DNA of 64,000 nt, taken from UBA1479 sp002706405. GTDB taxonomy: Bacteria; Pseudomonadota; Alphaproteobacteria; Rhodospirillales; Casp-alpha2. Shown one piece after another: positions 44,960-54,465 of this stretch (positions within the stretch are counted from its first letter, which is position 1; each line of letters starts with the position of its first letter). The notes beneath the pieces were generated by a model. That model was not told where the DNA came from. It made no database searches and worked only from the letters and a program-made list of their open reading frames with translations. The DNA lies in NCBI GenBank assembly GCA_963972255.1, contig CAXATO010000001.1:372001-436000 (forward strand), in the 5' to 3' direction. The translations under genes were made by a program, and so were the position numbers.

Positions 44960-46489
44960 TTAGAAGTTCTTGAGGAAGGCCGGCACCTGATCGCTCTGCC
45001 CGAATACGACGTCCTTGTCGTCCATCGTGCCCGCGTCATTGCGCAGGTCCTGGCGGCCCCTGCGGGCACGCTCCGGCTTTGCGGTCGGCTTCTCGGCGGG
45101 TTTGTTATTGTCCGCCTTGGCGGGTTCCGGGGCCGGAGCCGCGCTTTCGGCGGGCGCTGCCGCGGCTTCGCTTGCCGGTTCCGTCTTGGCTTCGGTCTTG
45201 GCTTCGGACTCGGCTGCAGCCGGTTTGGCTTCGGACTTTCCGCGCCCCCGGTCACGTCCACGCCCGCGTCCTCGGCCGCGATCACCGCCGCGTTCTTCCT
45301 TGACCGGCGCGTCGGCATCAGTGTCGCTGCCGCTGCCGGCGGCGCTGCTCATCTCGTCGCGCTCGATGGGCCGGCCCATGAGCTTTTCGATGGCATCCAC
45401 GTATTTGCCGTCGGACGGGACGGCGATGGAAATCGCCACACCTTCGCGTCCAGCGCGACCCGTGCGGCCGATGCGGTGGACGTAGTCGTCGGCGTGGGTC
45501 GGGACATCAAAGTTGAAGACATGGCTCATGGCCGGGATGTCGAGCCCGCGTGCGGCCACGTCGGAGCACACCAGCAGGGTCACGTCGCCGCTTTTGAACT
45601 TGGACAGGGTTTCCATGCGGACGGACTGCACCATGTCACCATGCAGGCGCGCCGCCGTCGAATAGCCGTGGCGTTCCAGCGAGCGGTAGACCACGTCGAC
45701 GTCGCGCTTGCGGTTACAGAAGATGATCGCATTCTTGGGCTGTTCGCGCTCAATCAGCTTGCGCAGGATCTCGCGCTTGCGTTTGGCGATGGAGGTCTGG
45801 TCGCGCCCGGCGCCGGTGACCATGACCAAGAACTGCTTGATCGTTTCCGCCGCCGTGGCCGGCTTGGACACGGTGATTTCCTTGGGATTCATCAGGAAGC
45901 GGTCGGCCAGGCGCTTGATTTCCGGCGGCATGGTGGCCGAGAACAGCAGGGTGGTGCGCATCTGCGGCAGCTTGGAGACGATCTTCTCCACGTCCGGGAT
46001 AAAGCCCATGTCGAGCATGCGGTCGGCTTCGTCGATCACCAGGACCTTGACGTCGCGCAGCAGCAGATGGCCGCGGTCGAACACGTCCATCAGGCGGCCC
46101 GGGGTGGCGATCAGCACGTCGACGCCCTTTTCCAGGCGCTTGATCTGCTCGCTCATGTTCTCGCCGCCGATCAGCAGCGCGTGGTTCAGCTTGTGATACT
46201 TGCCGTAGATCTCGAAATTGTCGGCGACCTGGGCGGCCAGTTCGCGGGTCGGCTCCAGGATCAGCGAGCGCGGCATGCGCGCCTTGGCCCGGCCGGAGGC
46301 CAGGATTTCGATCATCGGTAGGGTGAAAGATGCGGTTTTGCCCGTACCCGTCTGGGCGCAGCCCAGAATGTCGCGGCCCATCAGGACTTGGGGGATGGCC
46401 TGTGCCTGAATGGGGGTCGGGTCGGTATAGCCTGCGTCGGAAATCGCTTTAAGGAGTTCGTCGCTGAGGCCGAGGTCTGAAAAGGACAT
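44960..46489 (-). CDS. DEAD-box RNA helicase, RhlE-like
   Basis: 509 residues. Q motif FSDLGLSDELLKAISDAGYTDPTPIQAQAIP, motif I AQTGTGKTA, motif II VIDEADRMLDMGF, motif III FSATM, and motif VI HRIGRTGRAGR are all visible. After about residue 385 comes a long low-complexity tail: an RGRGRGR box (RNA binding), then Ala/Glu/Lys/Pro repeats, ending in FGQSDQVPAFLKNF, a tail seen in other alphaproteobacterial RhlE proteins. Roles in ribosome assembly, mRNA decay or cold growth are typical of the group. Confidence 0.94.
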   Translation of the reverse strand: MSFSDLGLSDELLKAISDAGYTDPTPIQAQAIPQVLMGRDILGCAQTGTGKTASFTLPMIEILASGRAKARMPRSLILEPTRELAAQVADNFEIYGKYHKLNHALLIGGENMSEQIKRLEKGVDVLIATPGRLMDVFDRGHLLLRDVKVLVIDEADRMLDMGFIPDVEKIVSKLPQMRTTLLFSATMPPEIKRLADRFLMNPKEITVSKPATAAETIKQFLVMVTGAGRDQTSIAKRKREILRKLIEREQPKNAIIFCNRKRDVDVVYRSLERHGYSTAARLHGDMVQSVRMETLSKFKSGDVTLLVCSDVAARGLDIPAMSHVFNFDVPTHADDYVHRIGRTGRAGREGVAISIAVPSDGKYVDAIEKLMGRPIERDEMSSAAGSGSDTDADAPVKEERGGDRGRGRGRGRDRGRGKSEAKPAAAESEAKTEAKTEPASEAAAAPAESAAPAPEPAKADNNKPAEKPTAKPERARRGRQDLRNDAGTMDDKDVVFGQSDQVPAFLKNF

Positions 46490-46692
46490 ATTGCTCCACT
46501 TCGGGAGTTGCGCCGCCCGGGGGCTGGGTGGTCACCTTATGGGGGCATGGATTTTGGCCCTAGGAGGCTTCCCTGGGCCGTGTCTGCGGGATATTAGGTG
46601 TTCCCGCCCCGAAGTCAATGATAAGCCGGGGTTTGGCGGCGGAATTCTGCCGACTGCCGCATTCCCGCAACGGCTCGTCCGAAGGAGGTTTC

Positions 46693-47394
46693 ATGCCGAA
46701 TCGCACACCGCTTCTGTTCCTGCCCGGGTTGCTATGCGACGCGGCCTTGTGGGGGCATCAGCTGGAGACCCTCGGCGACGTCGCAGAAATGACCGTGGCC
46801 GACATGACCCAGGACGACACCATCGACGCCATGGCCGCGCGCGCGCTGGCGGCGGCGCCGGACCGTTTCGCGTTGTGCGGCCTGTCCATGGGCGGTTACG
46901 CGGCCCAGGCAATCATGCGTCAGGCGCCGGAACGGGTGACCCGCCTGGCCCTGCTCGACACGGCCCCCGGACCGGACACGCCCGAACGCACGGCGGGCCG
47001 GCGCGCATTGATGGCGCAGGCCGCCGCGGGCGACCTGGACGGCGTCGTCGACCATCACATGGCGGGCTTCATCGCCGCGAACCGCCAGGATGACGCCGCA
47101 CTGACGGCGGTCGTCCGCGCATCGGCCCGCAACGTGGGACCGGCGGCGTATCAACGCCAGCAGACGGCGATCATCAACCGCCCCGACAACCGGCCCAACC
47201 TGGGCAAGATCACCTGTCCGACGCTGGTGATGTGCGGGCGGCTCGACATCATGACGCCGCCTGCGGTGCACGAAGAAATGGCATCCGCCATCCCCGGTGC
47301 TAAACTGGTGATCATCGAAAACTGCGGCCATCTTTCACCCCTGGAACGGCCCGAGGCGGTGAGCGCGGTTCTGCGCTATTGGCTCGCCGATTAA
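46693..47394 (+). CDS. Alpha/beta-fold hydrolase
   Basis: 233 residues. AAGGAGG at 46682-46688 fixes the ATG at 46693. The fold elements are PLLFLPGLLCDAALWGHQ, the nucleophile serine in ALCGLSMGGYAAQ, the acid in GRLDIMTPP and the histidine in IIENCGHLSPLERPE. It is cytoplasmic, without signal peptide. Substrate unknown. The isochorismatase-like gene starts 10 nt downstream, suggesting an operon. Confidence 0.85.
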   Translation: MPNRTPLLFLPGLLCDAALWGHQLETLGDVAEMTVADMTQDDTIDAMAARALAAAPDRFALCGLSMGGYAAQAIMRQAPERVTRLALLDTAPGPDTPERTAGRRALMAQAAAGDLDGVVDHHMAGFIAANRQDDAALTAVVRASARNVGPAAYQRQQTAIINRPDNRPNLGKITCPTLVMCGRLDIMTPPAVHEEMASAIPGAKLVIIENCGHLSPLERPEAVSAVLRYWLAD

Positions 47395-47404
47395 GGACAT
47401 CAAG

Positions 47405-47953
47405 ATGCTGATAAAGCCCGAACTCTCCTGCCTGGTCGTCATCGACATCCAGGACAAGCTGGCCCCCGCCATGCAATCACCGGCCAAGGTGATCCGCAAC
47501 ACGGCGCTGCTGATGCGGGCCGCCGACCGCATGGGCGTGCCCATTCTGATGACGGAACAGTATCCCAAGGGGCTGGGGCGCACGGTGCCGCAACTGCAGG
47601 GCATCGCGCCCACGGCGCAGGTGTTCGAAAAGATTCATTTCTCCTGCATGAACGAGGAACTGTTTCAAAAAGCGTTCGAGGCCACGGGGCGCCGCCAAGT
47701 GGTGATCACGGGCATGGAAGCCCATATCTGCGTCATGCAGACCGGCGTCGACCTGATGGATAAGGGCTATGAGATTTTCGTCGTCACCGACGCCACCGCA
47801 TCGCGCACCCTGGAAAGCGAACAGGCCTGCCTGGACCGGCTGGGGGCAGCCGGGGCGGGTATCGTGACGACGGAAATGGTCATCTACGAATGGCTCGGCC
47901 GGGCTGGAACGGAGGCCTTCAAGGAGATGCTTCCGTTCATTAAAAATTCTTAA
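47405..47953 (+). CDS. Isochorismatase-family cysteine hydrolase
   Basis: 182 residues. The family catalytic set is visible: the Asp in LVVIDIQDKLAPAM (D13), a lysine in the middle strand region, and the nucleophile cysteine in MEAHICVMQTGVDL. PILMTEQYPKGLG matches the conserved loop. Members hydrolyse amides or ethers of many kinds (nicotinamidase, ycaC-type), so the reaction is not determined. It is 10 nt after the alpha/beta-hydrolase gene. Confidence 0.87.
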   Translation: MLIKPELSCLVVIDIQDKLAPAMQSPAKVIRNTALLMRAADRMGVPILMTEQYPKGLGRTVPQLQGIAPTAQVFEKIHFSCMNEELFQKAFEATGRRQVVITGMEAHICVMQTGVDLMDKGYEIFVVTDATASRTLESEQACLDRLGAAGAGIVTTEMVIYEWLGRAGTEAFKEMLPFIKNS

Positions 47954-47993
47954 AAAACAATACCCTGAAACAAAAAACTAAGGTGATTTCTGA

Positions 47994-48581
47994 ATGACTC
48001 CCTCGCGCCAACCCGGCGGTGTGATCCTGCCGTTCAAGGACAAGCATCCGCAGATCGATGAAACGGCCTTCATCGCCGAAAACGCCGTTATCATCGGCGA
48101 TGTGACCATCGGCGTGAAGTCGTCGATCTGGTATTCCTGCGTGCTGCGGGGGGACATGAATTATATCCGTATCGGCAACGATACGAATATCCAGGACGGC
48201 ACCATCGTGCATGTCGATTCCAAGGGCTATCCGACGATCCTGGGCGACCGGGTCACGGTCGGGCATATGGCGCTTTTGCACGCCTGCACGTTGAAGGACG
48301 ATTCCATGGTCGGCATGCAGGCTTGCGTGATGGACGGTGCGGTGGTGGGCGAGGGCTCGTTGGTCGCCGCCGGCGCCCTGGTCACCCCGGGCAAGGAGAT
48401 CGGCCCCGGCGAGGTCTGGGCCGGGCGGCCGGCCAAGTTCCTGCGCAAGGTCGGTCCCAATGACCAGAAGATGCTCGATTACATTTGGCCCGTGTACGAC
48501 GACCTCAGCGCCGAATACCGCCTGGCGGGACACGATCTGCGCAAACTGAGCCGCAACCGTCCCCTACCGCCGAGCGACTGA
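47994..48581 (+). CDS. Gamma-class carbonic anhydrase family protein
   Basis: 195 residues of left-handed beta-helix hexapeptide repeats. The three metal-binding histidines lie in GTIVHVDSK, VTVGHMALL and LLHACTLKD. It catalyses CO2 hydration or a related reaction as a trimer. In alphaproteobacteria the family is related to plant Complex I gamma-CA subunits. AAGGTGAT lies before the ATG. meaB starts 10 nt after its stop. Confidence 0.9.
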   Translation: MTPSRQPGGVILPFKDKHPQIDETAFIAENAVIIGDVTIGVKSSIWYSCVLRGDMNYIRIGNDTNIQDGTIVHVDSKGYPTILGDRVTVGHMALLHACTLKDDSMVGMQACVMDGAVVGEGSLVAAGALVTPGKEIGPGEVWAGRPAKFLRKVGPNDQKMLDYIWPVYDDLSAEYRLAGHDLRKLSRNRPLPPSD

Positions 48582-48591
48582 GGCCCTGGCC

Positions 48592-49599
48592 ATGGCAGCC
48601 CCCAAGCCGGATCCATCGCCTGATTTGCTTGCCGCCGCGCAAGGCGGCGACCGGCGGGCCATCGCCAAGCTGTTGTCCCTGGCCGAAACCACGGGCAGTG
48701 CCGCTTCGAAATCCGGGGCCACGGACAGCGACCTGATGGCCCGGGTCTATCAGGCGGCGGGATCGGCCCATGTGGTCGGTGTGACGGGGCCGCCGGGGGC
48801 CGGTAAATCGTCCCTGGTCAACGCCTTGGTCAAGGAATTGCGCCGCCAGGACCTGACCGTCGGCGTTATCGCCATCGACCCCTCCAGCCCGTTTTCCGGG
48901 GGCGCGATCCTGGGCGACCGGGTGCGCATGGGCGACCACGGCGGCGACAACGGCGTGTTCATCCGATCGCTCGCGACCCAGGGCGCCATGGGCGGGCTGG
49001 CGCGCCCGGCGCTGGATTCCGTCGACGTGCTGGATGCCTGCGGATTTCAGGTCGTGATGATCGAAACCGTCGGCGTCGGCCAGGACGAGGTCGATGTCGC
49101 GGCGGCGGCTCATACGGTCATCGTTGCCTCGCCGCCGGGCCTGGGCGATGGGGTTCAGGCCATGAAGGCGGGCATCCTGGAAATCGCCGATATTCATGTC
49201 GTGACCAAGGCCGACCGCGCCGACGCGGACCAGACCGCCGCCGACCTGGCGGGGGCCCAGGACTTGGGCCTGACCGGCCGTCAGGGGCGGGGTGACGGCG
49301 CCACCGGCTGGCGCGTGCCGGTGATCGCGACCAGCGCCAACACGGGCAACGGGGTCGCCGATCTGGCCCAGGCCGTGCGCGACCACGGCGCCCATCTGGC
49401 GGCCAGCGGCGAGGACAAGACCCGGCGCCGGCGCATCGCGCTGATGCGCCTTGAATCGGCGGCGCTCGACCATATGCGCCGCGAATTCAAACGCCTGGCG
49501 CCGGAGATGGCCGATCTGATCGATGATTTGGCCGCACGCCGGGCCGATCCGCGCACCGCCGCCCGTCTGTTGATGGAAAAGGCGCTGACGCCCCGATAA
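48592..49599 (+). CDS. meaB: Methylmalonyl-CoA mutase-associated GTPase MeaB
   Basis: 335 residues. MeaB/ArgK-type G3E GTPases protect and reload adenosylcobalamin in methylmalonyl-CoA mutase. The P-loop GVTGPPGAGKSSLVNALV (GPPGAGKS at residues 66-73), the switch region VIAIDPSSPFSGGAILGDR, METVGVGQDEVDV (seen as VMIETVGVGQDEVDV) and the TKADRADAD base-recognition motif are present. No mutase gene is in the window, but nrdJ shows that B12 is used. Confidence 0.95.
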   Translation: MAAPKPDPSPDLLAAAQGGDRRAIAKLLSLAETTGSAASKSGATDSDLMARVYQAAGSAHVVGVTGPPGAGKSSLVNALVKELRRQDLTVGVIAIDPSSPFSGGAILGDRVRMGDHGGDNGVFIRSLATQGAMGGLARPALDSVDVLDACGFQVVMIETVGVGQDEVDVAAAAHTVIVASPPGLGDGVQAMKAGILEIADIHVVTKADRADADQTAADLAGAQDLGLTGRQGRGDGATGWRVPVIATSANTGNGVADLAQAVRDHGAHLAASGEDKTRRRRIALMRLESAALDHMRREFKRLAPEMADLIDDLAARRADPRTAARLLMEKALTPR

Positions 49600-49614
49600 G
49601 CGGACGGATGTCGG

Positions 49615-50337
49615 CTATTTCACGACCAGGATCAGGCCGCTGACCGCGGCAATGGCCAGAATGGCGATGCGCAGGCGGTCGCGGTTGATGAAGCGCCGGG
49701 TGATCGGCGCCAGAGCCAGGCCGACCGCCACGCCGGGCAGCAGCACCAGGGTCCGGCCGATCTCGGGCGCGCCGAACGACCCGACCAGGGCCAGGGCCGC
49801 TACCGCCGACAGATAGGCGACCGTGAAATAGGCCCCCAGCATGGCGCGGGCGACCCGGGGGTCGGCATTCTGGAAGGCGAGGGAGATCACCGGGCCGTGC
49901 AGCCCGGCCATGATCCCCATGACGCCGGAAATACCGGCGGCAATGAGCAGGCTGCGCCCCTTGGCGGCGATGGTCTTTCCCATCAGGCTGACGCCGACGG
50001 CGAGCAGGATCATGACGCCGAACACGCGCTGCAGGTCCAGGCCCCGCACGGCCAGGAGCGCGATCGCGCCGACTACCGTGCCCACCACGAGGCCGATCAG
50101 ACAGGTCGCCAGCATGGAACGGTCGATGGCGTCGCGCTCGCCGTAAGCCGTCAGGGCCGCCAGCGCGACCCCGGCCAGCAGCATGGGGCCGGGCACGAAG
50201 GCGGGGTCGAGCAGGGCCAGGATCGGCGCCGCCAACAAGGCGAACCCCAGGCCCAGCGCGGCCTGAAACGCGCAGCCGAAGGCCATGGCGCTGATGGCGA
50301 TGAGGATTGTCGTGAGGGTCAGGCCGTCGAAGATCAT
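49615..50337 (-). CDS. TauE/SafE family membrane transporter
   Basis: 240 residues, nearly all hydrophobic, with about 7-8 transmembrane segments (for example LTTILIAISAMAFGCAFQAALGLGFALLAAP, LLAGVALAALTAYGE). The repeat of two homologous halves typical of DUF81/TauE is visible in the matching GLxxGxx helices. Members export sulfite, sulfoacetate or related anions, but many have no known substrate. It sits alone between meaB (convergent) and a PNPOx-like gene on the same strand. Confidence 0.85.
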   Translation of the reverse strand: MIFDGLTLTTILIAISAMAFGCAFQAALGLGFALLAAPILALLDPAFVPGPMLLAGVALAALTAYGERDAIDRSMLATCLIGLVVGTVVGAIALLAVRGLDLQRVFGVMILLAVGVSLMGKTIAAKGRSLLIAAGISGVMGIMAGLHGPVISLAFQNADPRVARAMLGAYFTVAYLSAVAALALVGSFGAPEIGRTLVLLPGVAVGLALAPITRRFINRDRLRIAILAIAAVSGLILVVK

Positions 50338-50352
50338 GGGCGCATGATAGCG

Positions 50353-51030
50353 CTATCCCCGGGGCGGCGCGCCGATGGAAATGCGGCGCAGATAGTCTGG
50401 TTCAGGAATACCCGGTTTGAGGCGATCATCGGCCACGGGTTCGCCCACCACGGTGGTGATCGGCACGACCCCGGCCCAGATGTTGAGATCGTAATCGGGT
50501 GCGTCATCAAGCGGCCCGCCCGTGCGCACCTTGGCCGAGCCTTCGTCGATGGTCAGCGCGCAGATGGTGGTGCCCTTCAGTTCCTGGTCCGTGGTTTCGC
50601 GCAGTTCTTCCCAGCGGCCGGGGGTCAGGCGATCCGTGAAATCCTTCAAGGTCGCCAGCTTCTCCGCCGGGTCCTCAATCATCACCGCCTCGCCGAACAG
50701 GGTTACGCCCCGGTAATTGACGGAATGGTGGAAGCCGGACCGTGCCATGACCAGGCCGTCCAGATGCGAAACGCTGAAGCACACGGGCACGCCACTGGTG
50801 ACCGTCCGAAGCATGCGGCTCGCGGCGGAGCCGTGCCAGTACACCCGGTCGCCGTGCCGCCAGTAGCAAGTCGCCGTCACGTAAGGTGTGCCGTCGATCA
50901 CATAGCCGACATGGCACAGAAGCCCGGAATCCAGGATGGCGTCAACCGTGGCACGGTCATAGGCGGCGCGCTTGGGCACCCGCTTGACCTTGGAACGCTC
51001 GGTAACCCGCAGGTTGAAGGAGGGAGGCAT
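50353..51030 (-). CDS. Pyridoxamine 5'-phosphate oxidase-like FMN-binding protein
   Basis: 225 residues. The split-barrel flavin-binding fold of the NimA/PNPOx-like group is suggested by ILDSGLLCHVGYVIDGTPYVTATCYWRHGDRVYWHGSAASRM and HSVNYRGVTLFGEAVMI. It lacks the classic PdxH C-terminal PLP-binding signature, so it is probably not the vitamin B6 oxidase itself. It is transcribed away from a MocR-type regulator across 118 nt, a pairing typical of PLP-responsive control. Confidence 0.82.
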   Translation of the reverse strand: MPPSFNLRVTERSKVKRVPKRAAYDRATVDAILDSGLLCHVGYVIDGTPYVTATCYWRHGDRVYWHGSAASRMLRTVTSGVPVCFSVSHLDGLVMARSGFHHSVNYRGVTLFGEAVMIEDPAEKLATLKDFTDRLTPGRWEELRETTDQELKGTTICALTIDEGSAKVRTGGPLDDAPDYDLNIWAGVVPITTVVGEPVADDRLKPGIPEPDYLRRISIGAPPRG

Positions 51031-51056
51031 GATCCGGTTCCTTTCCGCATGATCGA

Positions 51057-51093
51057 GTACTGCCTTGCCGGCAATGATGATCTCCCTGTACTG
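51057..51093. promoter_or_regulatory. Direct GTACTG repeats between PNPOx-like and MocR genes, possible regulator sites
   Basis: GTACTG occurs at 51057-51062 and 51088-51093, start to start 31 nt apart (about three helical turns), with a TTGCCGGCAA palindrome (51065-51074) between them. MocR-family regulators commonly bind direct repeats in divergent promoters. No binding data support this here. Confidence 0.35.
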
Positions 51094-51148
51094 TGCAATT
51101 TGGTTCCCAAGAAAGATCCATAAATATTATTCCGATAGAGCCATTGAA

Positions 51149-52690
51149 ATGACCTCTCCGGGGCGCGTGAAACTAGGGCGGGATTCCCAACTGATCGATC
51201 TGGACCTGGATCGGTCCGGCGCGTTGCCGTTGAACGAGCAGCTCTACAAAGGGATCAAGGGCCTGATCCTGGCCGGGGTTCTGCGTTCCGGGGCGCGTCT
51301 GCCGGCTAGTCGCATCCTCGCCCGAGAATTGGAGATTTCGCGCAACACCGTACTCGCGGCTTATGACCAACTGCTGGCCGAAGGCTTTACCGAAGCCCGG
51401 CCGGGGGCGGGGACGCGGGTGTCGGCGGATCTGCCGGACTTATCCGGCGACCTGCGCGCCGCGGGACCGTTGCCCGCCGATGCGGCGGCGCCGCCGCCCT
51501 TGCCGGCGCGGGTGCTCGATCTGATATCCCGCCATTCGCCCGGGCCGGGGACGCACCGTCCCTTCCTTCCGGGCCTTCCGGATGTCGCGGCCTTTCCCTT
51601 TGATGAATGGGGACGCGCCGTGGGCCGCTTCTGGCGGCGTCCTCCCCTGGCTTTGCTGGAAGATCGGGACGGCCGGGGGCACGGGCCCCTGCGCCGCGCC
51701 ATCGCCGACTATCTGGTCGCCGTGCGCGGCGCCAAATGCACCGCCGATCAGGTCATCATCACGTCGGGGGCGCAGCAGGGCATCGATCTGTGTGCGCGCG
51801 TGCTATTGGAGCCGGGGGCGCCCGTGGTCATGGAAAACCCCGGCTATCGGGGCCTGATCTCGGCCTTTTCCTCGGCCGGGGCCAGGGTTGTACAGGCGCC
51901 GGTGGACGGCGAGGGGGTGGATGTGGCCCATGCGCGCACGCTGACCCCGCATCCGCGCCTGTTGGCGGTGACGCCGTCCCATCAGTTCCCCCTGGGCTCG
52001 ACCATGTCCCTGGCGCGCCGCCTGGACCTGCTGTCCTGGGCGCGGGATGCCGGGTTCTGGGTGCTGGAAGACGACTACGACAGCGAATACCGCTACCGGG
52101 GGCGGCCGCTGGCCGCACTCCAGGGATTGGATGGCGGCGATCGGGTGATCTATATCGGCACCTTTTCCAAGGTCATGTTTCCGGCCCTGCGATTGGGCTA
52201 TCTGGTGGTGCCGGAGCCGCTGGTCGATGCCTTCGTCCGCCTGCGCGGGGCGATCGACGATTTTCCCGCCCTGGCCATGCAGCCGATCCTGGCCGATTTC
52301 ATGGAGTCGGGGCGGTTCGGCGCCCATGTCCGGCGCATGCGTCAGATTTACGGGGAACGGCAGGCGGTGCTGCGGGACGAACTGATCACACGGTTCGACG
52401 GCCTGTTCGATGTGCCCGATGACGATGCGGGCATGCAATTGACCGTGACCCTGGCGCCTGGTGGGCCGGGCGGAAACCTGGCCGATGGCGCCATCACCCG
52501 CGAGGCCGCGGCCCTCGACATTACCGCGCGTGCCTTGTCCGGCTACTACGTCGGGCCTGAACGCCGGCACGGCCTGGTCCTGGGATATACGGCCTATCCC
52601 GCCGAAGTGCTGAAAGACGCGGCGGCCCTGTTGGAACAGGCGGTGGACCGGGCGCTTGCGGGCGGTCAGGACGCGCGAATTTTGACGTAG
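51149..52690 (+). CDS. MocR-family transcriptional regulator (GntR winged helix + aminotransferase fold)
   Basis: 513 residues from MTSPGRVKLG. Residues about 20-90 are a GntR winged helix (NEQLYKGIKGLILAGVLRSG; LARELEISRNTVLAAYDQLLAEG). A linker leads to a fold-type I aminotransferase domain with TSGAQQGIDL, EDDYDSEYRYRG and the PLP lysine in YIGTFSKVMFPALRLGY. Such proteins sense PLP or an amino acid and activate neighbouring genes (PdxR and GabR are examples). It is divergent from a PNPOx-like gene and its 3' end overlaps phaC by 25 nt. Confidence 0.93.
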   Translation: MTSPGRVKLGRDSQLIDLDLDRSGALPLNEQLYKGIKGLILAGVLRSGARLPASRILARELEISRNTVLAAYDQLLAEGFTEARPGAGTRVSADLPDLSGDLRAAGPLPADAAAPPPLPARVLDLISRHSPGPGTHRPFLPGLPDVAAFPFDEWGRAVGRFWRRPPLALLEDRDGRGHGPLRRAIADYLVAVRGAKCTADQVIITSGAQQGIDLCARVLLEPGAPVVMENPGYRGLISAFSSAGARVVQAPVDGEGVDVAHARTLTPHPRLLAVTPSHQFPLGSTMSLARRLDLLSWARDAGFWVLEDDYDSEYRYRGRPLAALQGLDGGDRVIYIGTFSKVMFPALRLGYLVVPEPLVDAFVRLRGAIDDFPALAMQPILADFMESGRFGAHVRRMRQIYGERQAVLRDELITRFDGLFDVPDDDAGMQLTVTLAPGGPGGNLADGAITREAAALDITARALSGYYVGPERRHGLVLGYTAYPAEVLKDAAALLEQAVDRALAGGQDARILT

Positions 52691-54465
52691 GTGCCGGGGG
52701 CGTCGTCCAGGGCCGGCAGTTTGCCGTCGCCCGGAATGCGCGCCGGAACCGTATTCTTGCCGGACTGTTTCTTGGCCCAGGCGTCCCAATCGGGCCACCA
52801 GGACCCTTCGTGCTGCGTGGCCTTGGCCAACCAGGCGTCCGGGTCTTTCGGCGTCTGGGCATTGGTCCAATAGCAGTACTTGTTCGCCGCCGGCGGGTTG
52901 ATGACGCCCGCGATATGGCCCGATGCCGAGAGCACGAAGCGGATGGGGCCTTTGTAGATCTGGGTCGCCGCATAGGTCGCCTTCCACGGCGCGATATGGT
53001 CCTCGCGGGTCGAGATCATGTAGGTCGGCACATCGATCCGCCCGAGGTCGATGGGCGTGCCCGCCAGCGAGATGCCGCCCGGCGTGGCCAGCTTGTTTTC
53101 CAGATACATGTTACGCAGATAGAACGCGTGCATGGCGGCCGGCATGCGGGTTGAATCCGAATTCCAGAACAACAGATCGAAGGGGAAGGGGTCCTTGCCC
53201 AACAGGTAGTTGTTGACCACGAAGGACCAGATCAGGTCGTTGGCCCGCAGCATGTTGAAGGTGGTCGACATTTCCGTGCCTTCGAGGTAGCCGCGCTCGT
53301 TCATCTTGGCTTCCATATTGGCGAGCTGGGTTTCGTCGACGAATACGGACAGGTCTCCGGCTTCGGCGAAATCGACCATGGTCGTGAAGAAGGTCGCGGA
53401 CTTGACGCGGTCCTTCCATTTCTTGCCCTTTTGCGCCGCCATCCAGGCCAGGGTCGCCGCCGTCAGGGTGCCGCCCAGGCAGTATCCGATGATATTGATG
53501 GCATGCTCGCCGGTCGCCTGTTCGATGGCGTCCATGGCGGCCAGCGGGCCTTCGAGCATGTAGTCGTCGTAGGTTTTGCGGGCCAGCTTGGCGTCCGGAT
53601 TGACCCAGGAGATGACGAAGACCGTATGGCCCTGTTCCGACGCCCAACGGATGAACGAGTTTTCCGGGCGCAGGTCGAGGATGTAGAACTTGTTGATCCA
53701 TGGCGGCACGATCAGCAGCGGCGTCTGCGACACCTTGTCGGTCTGAGGGTCGAACTGGATCAGTTCGATCAGGTCGTTGCGGTAGACGACCTTGCCCTTG
53801 GAAGTGGCGACGTTCTTGCCGATTTCGAACGCTTCCATGTCGGTCATGCGGATCGCCAGCTTGCCGTCGCCGCGCTCCAGGTCTTCCAACAGATTGTTAA
53901 GGCCCTTGACGAGATTCTCCCCCTTGCTCTCGACCGTCGCGCGCAAGGCTTCCGGATTGGTCATCAGGAAATTGGTCGGCGACAGGGCGTTGACGAACTG
54001 CTTGGTGTAGAAGTTGACCTTGTGCTGCGTCTTGCTGTCCAGGCCTTCAACGTCGTCCACCGTCGATTCCAGCCATTTCGCGGTCAACAGGTAGGATTGC
54101 TTGATGAAGTCGAAAACCTGGTTTTCGGACCAGGCTTCGTCGCGGAACCGGCGGTCGTCGCGTGACGGCTCGGCCACGGGTTCGGCCTCTGCCCCCATCA
54201 TGCGCAGCGCCGCGGACTGCCACAGGTCCATATAGCCCTGCCAAAGCGACAACCCCGATTCCATCATTTTCTGGGGATTGGTCATCATGTGGCGGGTCAT
54301 TTCGAGGAAGGCCTCGCCGACGTTCAGCGGGTCGACGTCCGGCGCCTGGATTTCCTTGCCGTGGCGGGTCAGCCAGTCATTGACCAAGCGTTGGCTGCGT
54401 TCCGCGATCTCGACCATGGAGGCCGTGAATTCGGACGACGACGGATCGGTTGGCTTCTTGTCCAT
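52666..54465 (-). CDS. phaC: Class I poly(3-hydroxyalkanoate) synthase
   Basis: 599 residues, typical of class I. It polymerises 3-hydroxyacyl-CoA into storage polyester. The N-terminal domain (FLEMTRHMMTNPQKMMESGLSLWQGYMDLWQ) and the conserved SPTNFLMTNPEALRATVESKGENLVKG block precede the alpha/beta domain. The nucleophile is the cysteine in IIGYCLGGTLTAATLAW, with the ISTREDHIAPW acid region and the histidine in LSASGHIAGVINPP. No phaA/phaB is adjacent; the phasin is at 20050. Its 3' end overlaps that of the MocR gene. Confidence 0.96.
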   Translation of the reverse strand: MDKKPTDPSSSEFTASMVEIAERSQRLVNDWLTRHGKEIQAPDVDPLNVGEAFLEMTRHMMTNPQKMMESGLSLWQGYMDLWQSAALRMMGAEAEPVAEPSRDDRRFRDEAWSENQVFDFIKQSYLLTAKWLESTVDDVEGLDSKTQHKVNFYTKQFVNALSPTNFLMTNPEALRATVESKGENLVKGLNNLLEDLERGDGKLAIRMTDMEAFEIGKNVATSKGKVVYRNDLIELIQFDPQTDKVSQTPLLIVPPWINKFYILDLRPENSFIRWASEQGHTVFVISWVNPDAKLARKTYDDYMLEGPLAAMDAIEQATGEHAINIIGYCLGGTLTAATLAWMAAQKGKKWKDRVKSATFFTTMVDFAEAGDLSVFVDETQLANMEAKMNERGYLEGTEMSTTFNMLRANDLIWSFVVNNYLLGKDPFPFDLLFWNSDSTRMPAAMHAFYLRNMYLENKLATPGGISLAGTPIDLGRIDVPTYMISTREDHIAPWKATYAATQIYKGPIRFVLSASGHIAGVINPPAANKYCYWTNAQTPKDPDAWLAKATQHEGSWWPDWDAWAKKQSGKNTVPARIPGDGKLPALDDAPGTYVKIRAS

